Assembly (NCBI RefSeq): GCF_905475465.1
Contig: NC_062244.1
Location: 3,112,501-3,176,500 of the forward strand
Direction of reading: 5' to 3'
Origin: Pieris napi
Taxonomy: Eukaryota > Arthropoda > Insecta > Lepidoptera > Pieridae
Length of the DNA stretch: 64,000 bases
The notes beneath the pieces were generated by a model. That model did not search any database and had not been told where the DNA came from. It worked only from the letters and a program-made list of their open reading frames with translations. Shown one piece after another: positions 25,943 to 36,335 of the stretch (position 1 is the stretch's first letter; each line of letters begins with the position of its first letter). Made by a program: the position numbers and the translations under genes.

Positions 25943-26104
25943 ATTATCTAAAGTAATTTTTGTTTTATGTGTATTTTTATTATTCTGAATTAGTTATATA
26001 ATAAATAGCAATTTTTTTCGTTCTAACTTTTTGTCATGTCTAAGAATAATATAGGTGTAAAAAAACAAGAGACGATGACGTAATATTTGTTTTTTTCGTG
26101 ATCG

Positions 26105-26205
26105 GCAACACACCACCTGCAGGTGTCCATAGACGGTGTTCAGTACTTTATCTCGGGTGTCGCCTGATGGATTGCCTCCTGTTCAATATTTTTTTTTAAC
26201 CTTTA
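26105..26205 (+). mobile_element. Degenerate LINE/SINE 3'-tail fragment
   Basis: Contains ctgcaggtgtccatagacgg and a tgatggattgcctcctgttc block, followed by a T-rich run. These are decayed versions of the interspersed tails at 9185-9500 and 32165-32370. Confidence 0.4.
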
Positions 26206-26986
26206 GCCAGGCCTAGATGCCCGGTCTTGCAATAAGAAGGTACAGCTCTAACACACATTTGTCAAAATGTAATCAATAAAAGACAACTCGTTTTTTGTAG
26301 TATTGAGAATATGGCAGGAGCTGTCAAATAGAGGTTCACATAATAAATATTCAATGCCCGGTAATCGAAGTTTTGAAAATACTGATCATTAACTTACTAA
26401 AAAGAAAATGATGTGTGAAGAAGATACTGCTTCTTCACTAAGGCCTCAGTTTTAACACTTCAGTCTGCCTGTACTAAACAAGTTCGCACGTTATTTAATT
26501 AATGTAGTAATGTGTTTTCAAACGATCTATAAAGGAGTTGATTAAGAAAAACATTTTGCAGTAATCATTTATTTTCTGCTATGTGTAGAGCCCCTCTTGA
26601 AAGGGTCATTAGTCATATTTCTGCTTGCTCTAAACGTCTCTAACTTGTAGAAAAATCGCAAAATATTACACTTGGGTTGAGTCTGAATCTTCATAACAAT
26701 ATTTACAATTACTGTTTTGATTGCAGTAAAAAGTTTTACAAACATAACTATTTTAATAGAAATTAGACTAGACTTGAAATAATAAATAATCTTGCACAAC
26801 TTAATTTTAACAAATAAATAACACAAATTAACAAAGAAATTAATTCACCATTACTACCATAGAATGTTACAATGATAAAATACTTCATGATTAGGTTATA
26901 AACTATTATTTTTATATTATTACAAGTCACTATATTTTAGTAAATAATAGTAAAATAGTTTTAAAGTTATTTCATCAAACTGATTA

Positions 26987-29900
26987 CTACCAAAAAACAC
27001 AGTCCCATATTTCCTTAAACCACGACTTAGGCTCTCGATTATAATATTTAGAATTAGGAAGAGGTACAACATTGTCAGTTGGACCCATTTTAAATATATT
27101 TACATAAGCTTGCGTTATACCGAACCTCCACATAGCAACATACGGCAAATAGGTACCTATGAAAACGGTCCAGTAAAATTGCAAATTAAAAATAACTCGA
27201 CCGATATTAGTTATATATAAACTTAAAATCAGGTCGTGAGATGCAATTTTTAATTTTGAGGACAAAGAAAGACGCTTGTACTGTGGTGAGTCGTCCAATG
27301 TTTTATAGTCTTTCGCATAAAGGATTATTGGTGAAGAGTTTGGTAAGAAATCTATGGGGCACTTTTCTATCAAGTTGGTCACATTCACGCCTGAAATATA
27401 ATATATTAAGATTAGCATTGACTAGACAATATTGTAATCTTTTAATGTATTGCCTTGCGATTCTGTAACTCACTTTTCGAACTCTCACAGCGGTTTTCGC
27501 AGCAGCGGTCGCGCTCAAATCAGTCGTGAAGCAGTCATACCGAAAACCGCTGTGAGAGTTCGAAAAGTGAGTTACAGAATCGCAAGGCAGTACATACACT
27601 TATGCAGTGAAATTTCTAATTAATCCTTGTCTTACAAGCGAAAAGCGCCTGCACATATGTTCTTGTTACAACAATATTAGTATCTATTGTATTTAAACTA
27701 TTTATTTGAACGATAACCCCTATGAATATCAACCAAAAACCGTGATCTGTGGCGTCAGAGTAATAAATTATTAACAGTGCTCCTAACATACAACAATCAA
27801 ATTACAGAATATAAAAGTAATACTCTATTAGAGTATTACTCTATTAGAGTATTACTTTTATTATTCTTACTTTTATATAGTACTTAAAAAATATAATATA
27901 ATTACTAATTCTTGTATTGTCAATCGGAAAAAAGTTTTAGCGTATATTCCTCATATACGTACGTAGTTTTTCTTGTGCCGAAAGAGATAAAGCGATACTT
28001 ATATAATGTATGTGTGCCTTGTGAATCACATACTTTATGACTTACCCGCGTCATTGTTTAATCCGTTAAGTTGTTTTTGTAAATTCATTTCCAGAGACAG
28101 CCTATCTTCCTCCGTATAGATATAACCTGGTACGTTTGATAAGTTCTTGGTAAAATAGACCAAAGCGTCGTGATCTATAGCTGGGTGAATGGCGCTTAAG
28201 CCTGATGCCATTACGTGAGCAGCGTGCTCAAAATAGTCTGGTGGACTTGTTAGACATGGCGTGAACACTTTGTCTTGGAGGATCCGGCAGATTTCTTTGG
28301 TTTCGTCGTATTTTTTGCGGCAAATATTGTACCTAATAATTAATAACATTTTCATGCATTTTTTAATTGGAAACAGTGATTTGTGTTTGACTATAATGTT
28401 GTATAACTTCAATGTGTGCACGAAATGGCGGACAGAATATCTACATTGAATGGATAGCTAACAAATTTAGAGGGTAGAACTAGTCTTAGGAAGCCCAAAT
28501 AAGGGCGGGGCAGTCACATATTCTATTCGTTCACAGTTCCATACATATTATTTTAATAAACGATGTATTTTTATGTCCATACCAATGCGGAATTTAAAAA
28601 ATAATAATGATATACCTGTCCTCCAAGCCAAGTACGTGACCTATTACACCCCAGAAATGATTGAATGCCTCCCAATCGCCAGGCTGCAAAGCTCGTATAC
28701 CCAGTCTATTCGGTTTTAAAAGCGTAAAACCTATAAAGCCAAATAGTGTGAAGGCCATATCACGCTGAGACACAGTTCCGTGGCCTTTAATCTTAGAAGC
28801 GCGGCTAGCTACTAGATGGTGGGACCGTATGGTTTGAAGAGACCGCCACGATCTAAACAAATATAAAATTAAATAAATCAGTGGCGCTACAGCCTCAGAC
28901 TTCTGAATCTGTTTCATGATCATTTTACAATCTAATAGGCAAGTAGGTAATCAGCCTGTGCCTGACACACGCCGTCGACTTTTTGGGTCTAAGACATATA
29001 GGTTTCCTTACGATGTATTCCTTCACCGTTCGAGTGAAATGCGCACATAGAAAGAAAGACCATTGCTGCACAGCAGGTTTGCGAACCTACGACCTCAGGG
29101 ATAAGAGTCGCACGCTGAAGCCTCTAGGCCAACACTGCTCTAATAAATATACATACATATTTACAAATTGAATCTGTAGCTTAACATTTTACGTAGAATG
29201 TATTTTTCAACCTATTCATTTGGTTTATATCTTGAAGGCATTAGGCAAGTGTAAAAACTAAGAAGCGTGCTACTTACAGGCTACCTGGCTTCAGATCATG
29301 CTCTAACCAAGAATTAACGTGTGAATACGTTGACCAATATCGTTTGAAGGCTGTATACTGTGAGTTCGAGCGTCGGGTTCCAACCAGAACACTTAGGATG
29401 GTGGGGATAGCCATTACGGCGACCAAACCCAAAATCATCGATATTGACTGCATGAAGAAAAAGTCCCTTTAAAAGCGACGACCCCTATTATAAGAAACAA
29501 CACAATATATTCATTTAAAAAAAAATCAAAATCATTTATTCATATAGGTAACACAATGTACACTTATGAACGTCAAAAAAGAAATATTTATATAATGCTT
29601 CTAATTTTGTATTTACTGCCAGTTCTCAAATCAAGGGCGTAGAACGGAAGAGAAGAACTGGCAATAAATTCTCCGTCATAATTTTTTTATTTGTAAGGAG
29701 CTGCAACCACTACACCATGTTCCACATGACATCTTAAGTAATTAATAGTTAATTAATTATAATAAAATAAATTAAAAACAAAGATTTAACCTCTATCAGC
29801 AGAAGGCCTAGTGAGATAGGAGCACGCACTAATATTCTCGTGGGAACAACACGCAATTATCGCAAATTAATTAGAAGTAGCCTGACTAGTGCTAGACAGG

Positions 29901-30444
29901 CTTCTTCTAATTAATTTGCGATATTATGTTTGACTTTAATATGAGTAGGGATGCCTACAGATTCAAATTTAATGACGTGGAATAAGTGATACCTAGGTAT
30001 CTTTTGTTCCATAATAAACGTATTTTATTTTTTTTCATAGTCAATATACCAATTCAAGTCCGACCAGTCACCACAAGTATCACCCCTTCACGATTCGCTT
30101 AATGGTACATAACATAATAATTTATAGTTCATATTAAAGCCCAATTAAAATTACTTCAAGCTGTGGTATAGTTAAAGAAAGGTCTACTCTGGTCTGGTCT
30201 AATACTGGATAATATTCTTGTTTGGTTCTTGACGAGATTTTATCGTCATCCTTTGATCCATTTAGTTAAATCCTTATTCAAAATTATAGGGATACATTAC
30301 ATGTCTTGAACATTAATACTTACTGATTATATTTTTTTTCGTCAAACCATTCTGGTAGTTTAATTTCCAAGTCCTCGACATTATCTGTATCACATGGTTG
30401 CTCATAAGCATCTTTGCTGAAAAGGCCATCTATCACTTCTTCGA
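26987..30444 (-). CDS. DUF2236 / MpaB-type oxygenase-like protein, paralogue 2 (5' end not found)
   Basis: Predicted exons, in transcript order, are 30444-30324, 29447-29278, 28852-28616, 28332-28046 and 27390-26987. Three exon lengths (121, 237, 287 nt) are identical to paralogue 1. Signature blocks are VSQRDMAFTLFGFIG, WEAFNHFWGVIGHVLGLEDR, YNICRKKYDETKEICRILQD and VPGYIYTEEDR; the end is KEIWDCVFW. Sequence similarity to paralogue 1 is moderate (roughly half identical over exon 4 by eye), so the duplication is old. The second exon is 170 nt against 168 in paralogue 1, and the frame does not carry across that junction with the sites chosen. Either a different acceptor or first exon is used (an ATG, MQSISMILG, overlaps the acceptor), or the copy is broken. 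A SINE lies in intron 2. Confidence 0.78.
27450..27590. mobile_element. Palindromic MITE, centre deleted
   Basis: Outer arms of the family (ttgccttgcgattctgtaac ... cgcaaggcag) are present on both sides with TA flanks (27448-27449 and 27591-27592), but the inner right arm and loop are missing. Both arms share the variant ctctcacagcgg where other copies have ctcacacagcgg. In the last intron of DUF2236 paralogue 2. Confidence 0.8.
27811..27861. repeat. Nested hairpin / tandem palindrome
   Basis: 17-bp arms (27811-27827, ataaaagtaatactcta; 27845-27861) flank a centre built of the same tattactct/agagta units. In the last intron of DUF2236 paralogue 2. Confidence 0.8.
28873..29142 (-). mobile_element. 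tRNA-derived lepidopteran SINE, antisense full copy
   Basis: Reverse complement of the element at 15325-15611, from the 3' end (taaatcagtggcgctacagc) to the head (ctctaggccaacactgctct). It lies in intron 2 of DUF2236 paralogue 2. Confidence 0.8.
29520..29700 (-). mobile_element. LINE 3'-end fragment, antisense
   Basis: Antisense poly(A)-proximal block (aaaatcaaaatcatttattc) followed by tactgccagttctcaaatca and aagagaagaactggcaataa, resembling the second LINE 3' end at 5941-6075. In the intron of DUF2236 paralogue 2 between 29447 and 30324. Confidence 0.5.
29858..29923. repeat. Near-perfect hairpin (27-bp arms)
   Basis: Arms 29858-29884 and 29897-29923 match at 26 of 27 positions as reverse complements, with a 12-base loop. 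Arm starts tatcgcaaattaattagaag. In the same intron as the preceding LINE fragment. Confidence 0.85.
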
Positions 30445-30725
30445 CTGAAACAAAACTTTTCTTTTTATTTGGCAGTTGCGCAGTGCAGTTTATCATCGGG
30501 GCAAGAACTAAGTTCTATTTCTAAACAAACTTTTTTGCAAAGAAATGAAAAGAGGTGATGAAAACTGAATATATTGCTACGAATCCAAAACCAAAAGACA
30601 ATCAGCTCAGTTGGTGTTTCCTTTCGAGGATCGGCCAACTAAGGTAAAGAAAGGCAAAAAGATGATTGCCTCATTATTTGGTCGGAAAGATCATTTCGCG
30701 ACAGTTGTGCTAGAAGATGGAAGGA

Positions 30726-30972
30726 CAGCCCTGAGATTCTGTAACTCACTTCACGAACTCACACAGCGGTTTTCGCATCGGCGGTCGCTCTCAAATCAGT
30801 CCTGAAGCAGTTATTTTATGATTTGGCATTCTGAAAAGGTGGGAGCTTGTAGTTAATTGTTTATTAGAATGCCAAATCATAAAATGACTGCTTCAGGACT
30901 GATTTGAGAGCGACCGCCGATGCGAAAACCGCTGTGTGAGTTCGTGAAGTGAGTTACAGAATCGCAGGGCTG
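30726..30972. mobile_element. Palindromic MITE, complete copy
   Basis: Reads as a long hairpin: outer arm cagccctgagattctgtaac, middle gcggttttcgcatcggcggt, inner attttatgatttggcattct, loop, then the mirror image back to cgcagggctg at 30972. Three variants private to this copy occur in both arms: ttcacgaact/agttcgtgaa, gcatcggcgg/ccgccgatgc and cagtcctgaag/cttcaggactg. No coding capacity; spurious frames in it recur at every copy. Confidence 0.9.
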
Positions 30973-31258
30973 TTACTGCAGACTGGTATCCAATGCAGTC
31001 AATCGCTGTTTGCCTGTTGTCTTGGAAAAAATTCGACAGCAGCGTCCTTGTAATCAAGTGTAGTTTAGCTCTTTCACAATTTTCACATGGTTTACGGTAT
31101 GGTATAAGTCTTGTTTCTGACCAAGAACAAAGTAACCCTTAGAATAAAAACTATCAAACTCGATCCAATTACAATTATTAATATAAAAAAATATTCTGTG
31201 TCAACCTTTAAAAACTTGATCTCTTTTTTCAGGGTACCTATCTAAATACGATTCGACA

Positions 31259-31420
31259 TAATTTTACGATTTGGCATTCTGATAAGAAGGGAGCTTGTAG
31301 TTTATTCTTTATCAGAATGCCAAATCGTAAAATGACTGCTTCACGACTGATTTGAGCGCGACCGCCGCTGCGAAAACCGCTGTGAGAGTTCGGAAAGTGA
31401 GTTACAGAATCGCAAGGCTG
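31259..31420. mobile_element. Palindromic MITE, outer left arm deleted
   Basis: Retains the inner left arm (attttacgatttggcattct), loop, and full right arm to cgcaaggctg. The variant tacgat/atcgta is shared by both surviving inner arms, where other copies have tatgat/atcata. Confidence 0.85.
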
Positions 31421-31540
31421 CACTGAATTAACTAAACCAGTTGAAAAACCGAAAGGTTTTATGAATTGTATTTCATTTTTAAAACAACGTTCCAATAATT
31501 TATTATTATGTACTTTTACGTTAATATCACATTATATTAT

Positions 31541-31591
31541 GTGCGGAGCCCCTAAAGTACCTAAATTTTAGGTACTTTAGGGGCTCCGCAC
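31541..31591. repeat. Perfect 25-bp palindrome with 1-base loop
   Basis: 31541-31565 (starts gtgcggagcccctaaagtac) and 31567-31591 are exact reverse complements around a single T. It would extrude a cruciform or hairpin. No similar sequence elsewhere in the window. Confidence 0.92.
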
Positions 31592-31632
31592 GTACAGGTT
31601 TTACACAACTTTTTTGATAATACCTTATATAT

Positions 31633-31679
31633 ATAAAAATGCATTAGGTATATTATAAATATACCTAATGCATTTTTAT
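31633..31679. repeat. Perfect 20-bp hairpin
   Basis: 31633-31652 (ataaaaatgcattaggtata) and 31660-31679 are exact reverse complements with a 7-base loop, only 41 bp from the palindrome at 31541-31591 but unrelated to it in sequence. Confidence 0.92.
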
Positions 31680-31699
31680 GGAATTTCGTGCTTGTAAAA

Positions 31700-32160
31700 T
31701 AACAGCGTAAGAACATAAATAATAATTATTGATTGGCTTACAGGTGGCTTTTAAAAAAAAGCAAAAATTAATACGACTGAGGTGTTTTTCCTATTTCATA
31801 GTTACAAACTAGTACATTTATTAGCAAGTAAGCTTGACCTCATACCTCGACTGACCAAATTCAAGAATAAATGTCGAGGTACAATAAATTTAAGCCAACA
31901 CCGATAAGTTGGTAAAATTGGTTGAGTAAAAAATCGTAAAATTATGGGAAGTTTATTTGCATTTTTTTTGGTAAAATAAATCTATACGCTGGCATTGAGA
32001 AATATGTGTTAAACAAGATAAATGTAAAGTTAAATGCTAATGAGCACTTCACAAAAACATACAATAACAAGATTCACGTTAGAACCTTTTCATAAAAAAA
32101 AACTCAACCGGTACAATGAAGATACATCGTTATTTAAAACATGCTCATTAATATTTGAAT
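31700..32160. other. AT-rich spacer
   Basis: No coding, RNA or recognisable TE sequence. Confidence 0.4.
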
Positions 32161-32164
32161 ACTA

Positions 32165-32372
32165 GTTTATCGCCTCTTGCTGACCACCACTGCCCAAAAT
32201 CATTCGAAAGTCGAGTTATTATTCGACTTGGGGTCCTTCAAAATAGAGCGTACCAATTCTTGAAAGGCCGGCAACGCACTTGTGAGCCTTGGCAAGGTGA
32301 GTGTCCATGGGCGGCGGTATCACTTAACATCAAGTGAGGGTCCTGCCCGTTTGCCTCCTATTACATTAAAAA
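32165..32372 (+). mobile_element. Non-LTR retrotransposon 3' tail
   Basis: Plus-strand copy of the LINE 3' end: gcctcttgctgaccaccact, then ttcttgaaaggccggcaacg (frame LKGRQRTCEP), gtgtccatgggcggcggtat, and tttgcctcctattacattaa before the A run. Frames are broken. Confidence 0.7.
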
Positions 32373-32906
32373 AATGTAAATTATTTAATAATACGTGTGA
32401 AATAATATGTGATATTCATAATATGTGTGAAAGTATGTTTTATTAAATCGTATTAACAATTTGAATTTTGTTTCCCCTTTCCAAAAAAGAGCACACATAT
32501 TCAAAAATAATGAGGTAATATATATATATAAATGTGTTTAAATGTATCTGAATTAAAGCCAATTATCATTACACCAAATTTAGTTATCTTTCCAACTCAA
32601 GCATTAAAAAATAAATCCCAGATAAGAGGTCTGATTAATAAAAATAAATCACAAAAACAAGACATAGAAACATTGATTCATACATTCATTCTTTTTGTTG
32701 AGCAGGAAGACAATTTAATTAGACAAAATGATTTGTGTGTAGTTATTTAAATAACAGGTTTCGATGTAATTTTTAAAAATAGCTTGTCATTTTTGTCATG
32801 CTGGTTAATGGTATATAAACGTTTGTTGGTTTTACATTATCATAATGTAGAGTTATCTACAGATTTCCGCAATAGGCAACTTAGATATTAAGTAGTGGCA
32901 ATCAGT

Positions 32907-32982
32907 GTCGTAACAATAGGGGCTGGCAAAATGCCACAGACCCCCGACCCAGAGGGCCCCTGCCCAAGAGATAATATTATAG
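32907..32982 (+). mobile_element. Fragment of the CAGTGGCG hAT-like MITE
   Basis: atcagtgtcgtaacaatagg, ggctggcaaaatgccac and gggcccctgcccaagagata match the 5' half of the element at 41754-42057. The 3' half is absent. A palindromic MITE begins 12 bp downstream. Confidence 0.7.
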
Positions 32983-32993
32983 ACATTCAACGG

Positions 32994-33158
32994 CTGCCCT
33001 GCGATTCTGTAACTCACTTTTCGAACTCACACAGCGGTTTTCGCATCAGCGGTCGCTCTCAAATCAGTCGTGAAGCAGTCATTTTATGATTTGGCATTCT
33101 GATAAACAATAAACTACAAGCTCCCACCTTTTCAGTGAGTTACAGAATCGCAGGGCAG
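32994..33158. mobile_element. Palindromic MITE, inner right arm deleted
   Basis: Complete left arm from ctgccctgcgattctg through gatttggcattctg and the loop (actacaagctcccacctttt), then directly joined to the terminal 26 bp of the right arm (tgagttacagaatcgcaggg). The deletion removes nearly the whole right arm. Confidence 0.85.
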
Positions 33159-33159
33159 A

Positions 33160-34020
33160 TCACATACCCGGTAGATTTGATAGTGAAAAAATGAATTTAA
33201 CCAGCCCCAGCTTTGACATTCATCGACTATACTAAAGCATTCGACTGCATCTCACATGGAAGTATATAAGTGGCGAGCGCTTTCGCTTTCGCTTAGCTAT
33301 ATTTTTTAGTCTTAAAAACAATTATACTAAAGAATATAATTATATTGTTGTTATTTATAATTAAAGTTAATTATATATAAGTAAAGCAAATTAAAAAAAA
33401 AGTAGAAGCATACAAAACGATAAAAATGTTTAAAACCTATTATATCTTTAAATAAATAAAAAATACCTATATTATTTTTTTACATATCTACCTTCTAAAT
33501 CCATTCTTCAACTGCGAGACAGTTTCACAAATTTGTATTTGAATTTTATATTTAACTTAAATTTTTGTTAAAGGCTTTGCGCGCGGACTTCTGTAAATAC
33601 CTAACTGGTTTCGGCCTGTATTGATAGTGTAATTTATATATGATTATTATATGTCGGAGCAACGGCGGTGTTGTAAGCTGCCAGTGTCTTTATACATATG
33701 TCAGTTATCGCAGAGCTCATACATTTTTTTAAATTTATGACGTGATCAAAGTGTAATCGTTTATAACCGATAATACTTGTGGTTTATTCTATTTGCCAAT
33801 ATTGCTGAATCTACAAATTGAAAACTATTTGAAAAATCTCTAGTAATAGTGATTCCATAGTCATTATTATTATTAAAAGTAATTTATTATGTCGAACCAA
33901 TGGCGTTACAATGGTCAAATTAGTTCAAAATCGTTAATACTAGTGGATTTGCCAGCGTTGGTAGATGTATAAATTAAGTATGTACTATAAAATGGTCGAT
34001 AATAATAGTGATTTCAAGTG
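33160..34020. other. AT-rich spacer
   Basis: No coding, RNA or recognisable TE sequence, apart from a weak tcgactatactaaagcattc block near 33224 that could be retrotransposon debris. Confidence 0.35.
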
Positions 34021-34950
34021 ATGGAAAGCCCTACCGCGGCCTGGCTGTACTCATCCGGCGCTCGATCGCGCACCGCACCATACCAGTCTGCAACCACCAG
34101 CAGTTCCACAAGCTGGGCGTGGATTTGGCAATCGCCGGATGACCCACCCGCATCATGGCCATTTACATGCTAGACATAGAAATGGCATTCGACTGTATCT
34201 GGCATGCCAGCCTGGTGCTCAAGCTTACATAATCTCAAACCTTCCTCAACTAAGACCTGTCAGGCTTGGCAGAGCACGGTCACCTATATGGGAGTACAGG
34301 TGGACCGGAGACTCACCATGTCCAAACACGTCACTATATGTCACACAGTCACCGACAGGGCGCTGAGGAAGCTGCGTCCGCTAGTGTCGGGCACCAAGAT
34401 CTACATCCGCCCCTATCTCATGTATGCGGCGCCAGCGTGGTTAGCGCTCACCTCGGAGGCGACCCACCGACCACTACGCACGTGCAGAACACAACACTCC
34501 GGCGCGCAGTGAACGCGCCTCTACGTGAGAAACGCCACCATAGCACGTGACCTACCCCTAGAGATCATCGATGATTTCGTCGTACGGTCAACCAGCTACA
34601 TGTTCAAGCAGGCGGGCGCGTCCCGCATCCCGCACCGCCAGCACCTCGCTCTGTGGCATTCTAGATACGAGACTTCCCGCGTAACAGTTCGCGCGGGTAT
34701 CACCACCGGACAAGATACCGGGTAAGAACAGATAACGCAGCTTTATCCTCAGATCATCTCGCCGTCAGCGGGCCTGGATCGCGAGCCACGAATTTGCCTG
34801 ACGCCACTCACAACGGATGGACCAAGACAACGATTAAGACTCGTCTCCACCACACCAAGGGCTATACGCCAGCCCCAGTGCCATCCTGCACCAGCAGGCC
34901 GTGAAAGTAAAAGAGCGGATAAAAATGAGCAAAGAAGCGGCTCTCAGTTC
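34020..34950 (+). pseudogene. Jockey-like LINE reverse-transcriptase 3' fragment
   Basis: A GC-rich island in AT-rich DNA. Plus-strand frames read YMGVQVDRRLTMSKHV, then RPYLMYAAPAWLALTSEATH, then (after a frameshift) YVRNATIARDLPLEIIDDFV. These are the diagnostic C-terminal blocks of Jockey-clade reverse-transcriptase ORFs. Stops and shifts break the frame at about 34510 and 34725, and there is no recognisable 5' part. Confidence 0.78.
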
Positions 34951-35190
34951 GATTGAAGAGTCGAACCAAGCATAAGCCTTTACAAAGTAGACTAATATTG
35001 AAATTAAACTGATGCCACTAAACAATTTTTTAAATACTATCTTTGACGGTGTGTGCCAAAAGAAACCCTAAAAGGATATGTACACTCAAAACATAATTAC
35101 GTATCCGGAATGGTATAATGATGATATTATTCGTAAAACAAAATGGAAGCTAAGCTACACGAGCGTAATAAGAGAACCAAGTGAATCTGA

Positions 35191-35816
35191 TGGTGGCTGT
35201 ACACACTCGGCGAGAGCCTCTCGCCGAGAGTCTCGACCGAGAGGACCGAGAGAAGAGCGCAGCCTGTACACACTCGTTACGTTATTTGTATTTAAAACAC
35301 CGTTAATAATGGACGTGGAAACCGCTGCTGCTGTTTGTCTTTGTGCAATAAGCAACGCCTGATTGTATAGATGCATTAATCTTTCTTTTATGTCCACGGT
35401 ACGTAGCCATGAGTGAATCTCGCTTTTTCTTTAGTTCCTCAATTGGGATATCGATCGGCCGGCTAATTCGCATCCAAGCATCATGTAGAGATTGTTTATT
35501 TTTGTGTCCTACATCCTTCGGATTCCATAACAACGATTCCCTTTGGTAACACTCCAAAAACTCTAATTCGCGTTCGTTAGACCACATTGTGCGATACGTC
35601 CTGTCACAACCACAGTCATCGAGCAAGTGATTGAACGAGTGTGTACAGGTCGCTCTCGTTTTACTCGCGAGACCCTTTGACTCGTGCGCAAAAAACCGAC
35701 AGGCGACCGAGAGAGGCGAGACCGACTGCGAGGAAGCGAGGCGAGACGAGAGCTCTACTGTACACTCTCGCCCTCGGCCTGTCTCGGGGTGTCTCGCCGA
35801 GTGTGTACAGCTACCA
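35191..35816. mobile_element. Small element encoding a MADF domain, nested terminal repeats
   Basis: Termini TGGTGGCTGTACACACTCGG (left) and the reverse complement of TGGTAGCTGTACACACTCGG (right) form inverted repeats. The core tgtacac/gtgtaca recurs inside both ends (near 35263 and 35640-35650, with a decayed copy near 35755), so each end has an inner and an outer repeat. The termini are very rich in tctcg/cgaga motifs. A short MADF-type frame lies between them on minus. Flanks tga and tta are only a partial 3-bp match, so the target duplication is unproven. PIF/Harbinger affinity is inferred from the MADF partner protein. Confidence 0.65.
35303..35587 (-). pseudogene. MADF (Myb/SANT-like) DNA-binding domain, truncated
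   Basis: From MWSNERELEFLECYQRESLL at 35587 the frame carries a MADF pattern: LWNPKDVGHKNK, then AWMRISRPIDIPIEELKKKR and LMATYRGHKRKINAS. It decays towards the left TIR. An overlapping frame (MDIKERLMHLYNQALLIAQ, from 35397) may hold the original continuation after a frameshift or intron. Such proteins accompany Harbinger transposases; the nuclease gene is absent here. Confidence 0.65.
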
Positions 35817-35819
35817 TTA

Positions 35820-36335
35820 AATATTTTCTTATATTCTATTAATGTCTTTGTTCTTATTTTAGTCTGCAAATGTTGAGCAAATCAGCATATATTTTCACTA
35901 ATTTAACTATTAAAAACCACGAAATAGATTGTCTACCGAATTAATTATTGTGATTAAAAATTAACTGCACAAATGACAATCATAGTATAATATAAAAAAA
36001 TGAATCAAATTTATTGTATTTTCTTAATCTAGTTCATTATTTATTCTTGAGTCCAAATCACGTTTAATAATCAAATCATATTTTATTTTCATATAGATTT
36101 TGCAAGTTTTTTACTTTCGAGTTCGAGGTGAATCACCTATGGAGTCAATCATGTGTCAACGCGTAAGCTGTGGTGACAAACTGACAACTGACAAATAACA
36201 ATAAGGTGTTGAAAAAGAAATGTTTGTTTTGAAATGAATTTATTACTATTTTAGCGAAAAAATTGGAATAGTTTAAAAGAAAAAACGACGGGACCCTCTT
36301 AATGAATAAACTGTTAACTTACTTAAAGAGTAAAA
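35820..36335. other. Spacer with RAD9 promoter region
   Basis: AT-rich. The last few hundred bases must contain the RAD9 promoter. No clear core promoter motif was identified. Confidence 0.35.

Noticed and set aside
30611..30805. 64-residue frame running into the palindromic MITE
   Set aside because: It reads into the MITE arm, and similar frames appear at each MITE copy because of shared sequence, not coding.
31238..31495. 85-residue minus frame resembling the frame at 32895-33089
   Set aside because: The similarity comes only from the shared MITE arm.
35078..35362. Arg/Ser-rich 94-residue frame
   Set aside because: Its RS-like composition is produced by the tctcg/cgaga repeats of the transposon terminus.
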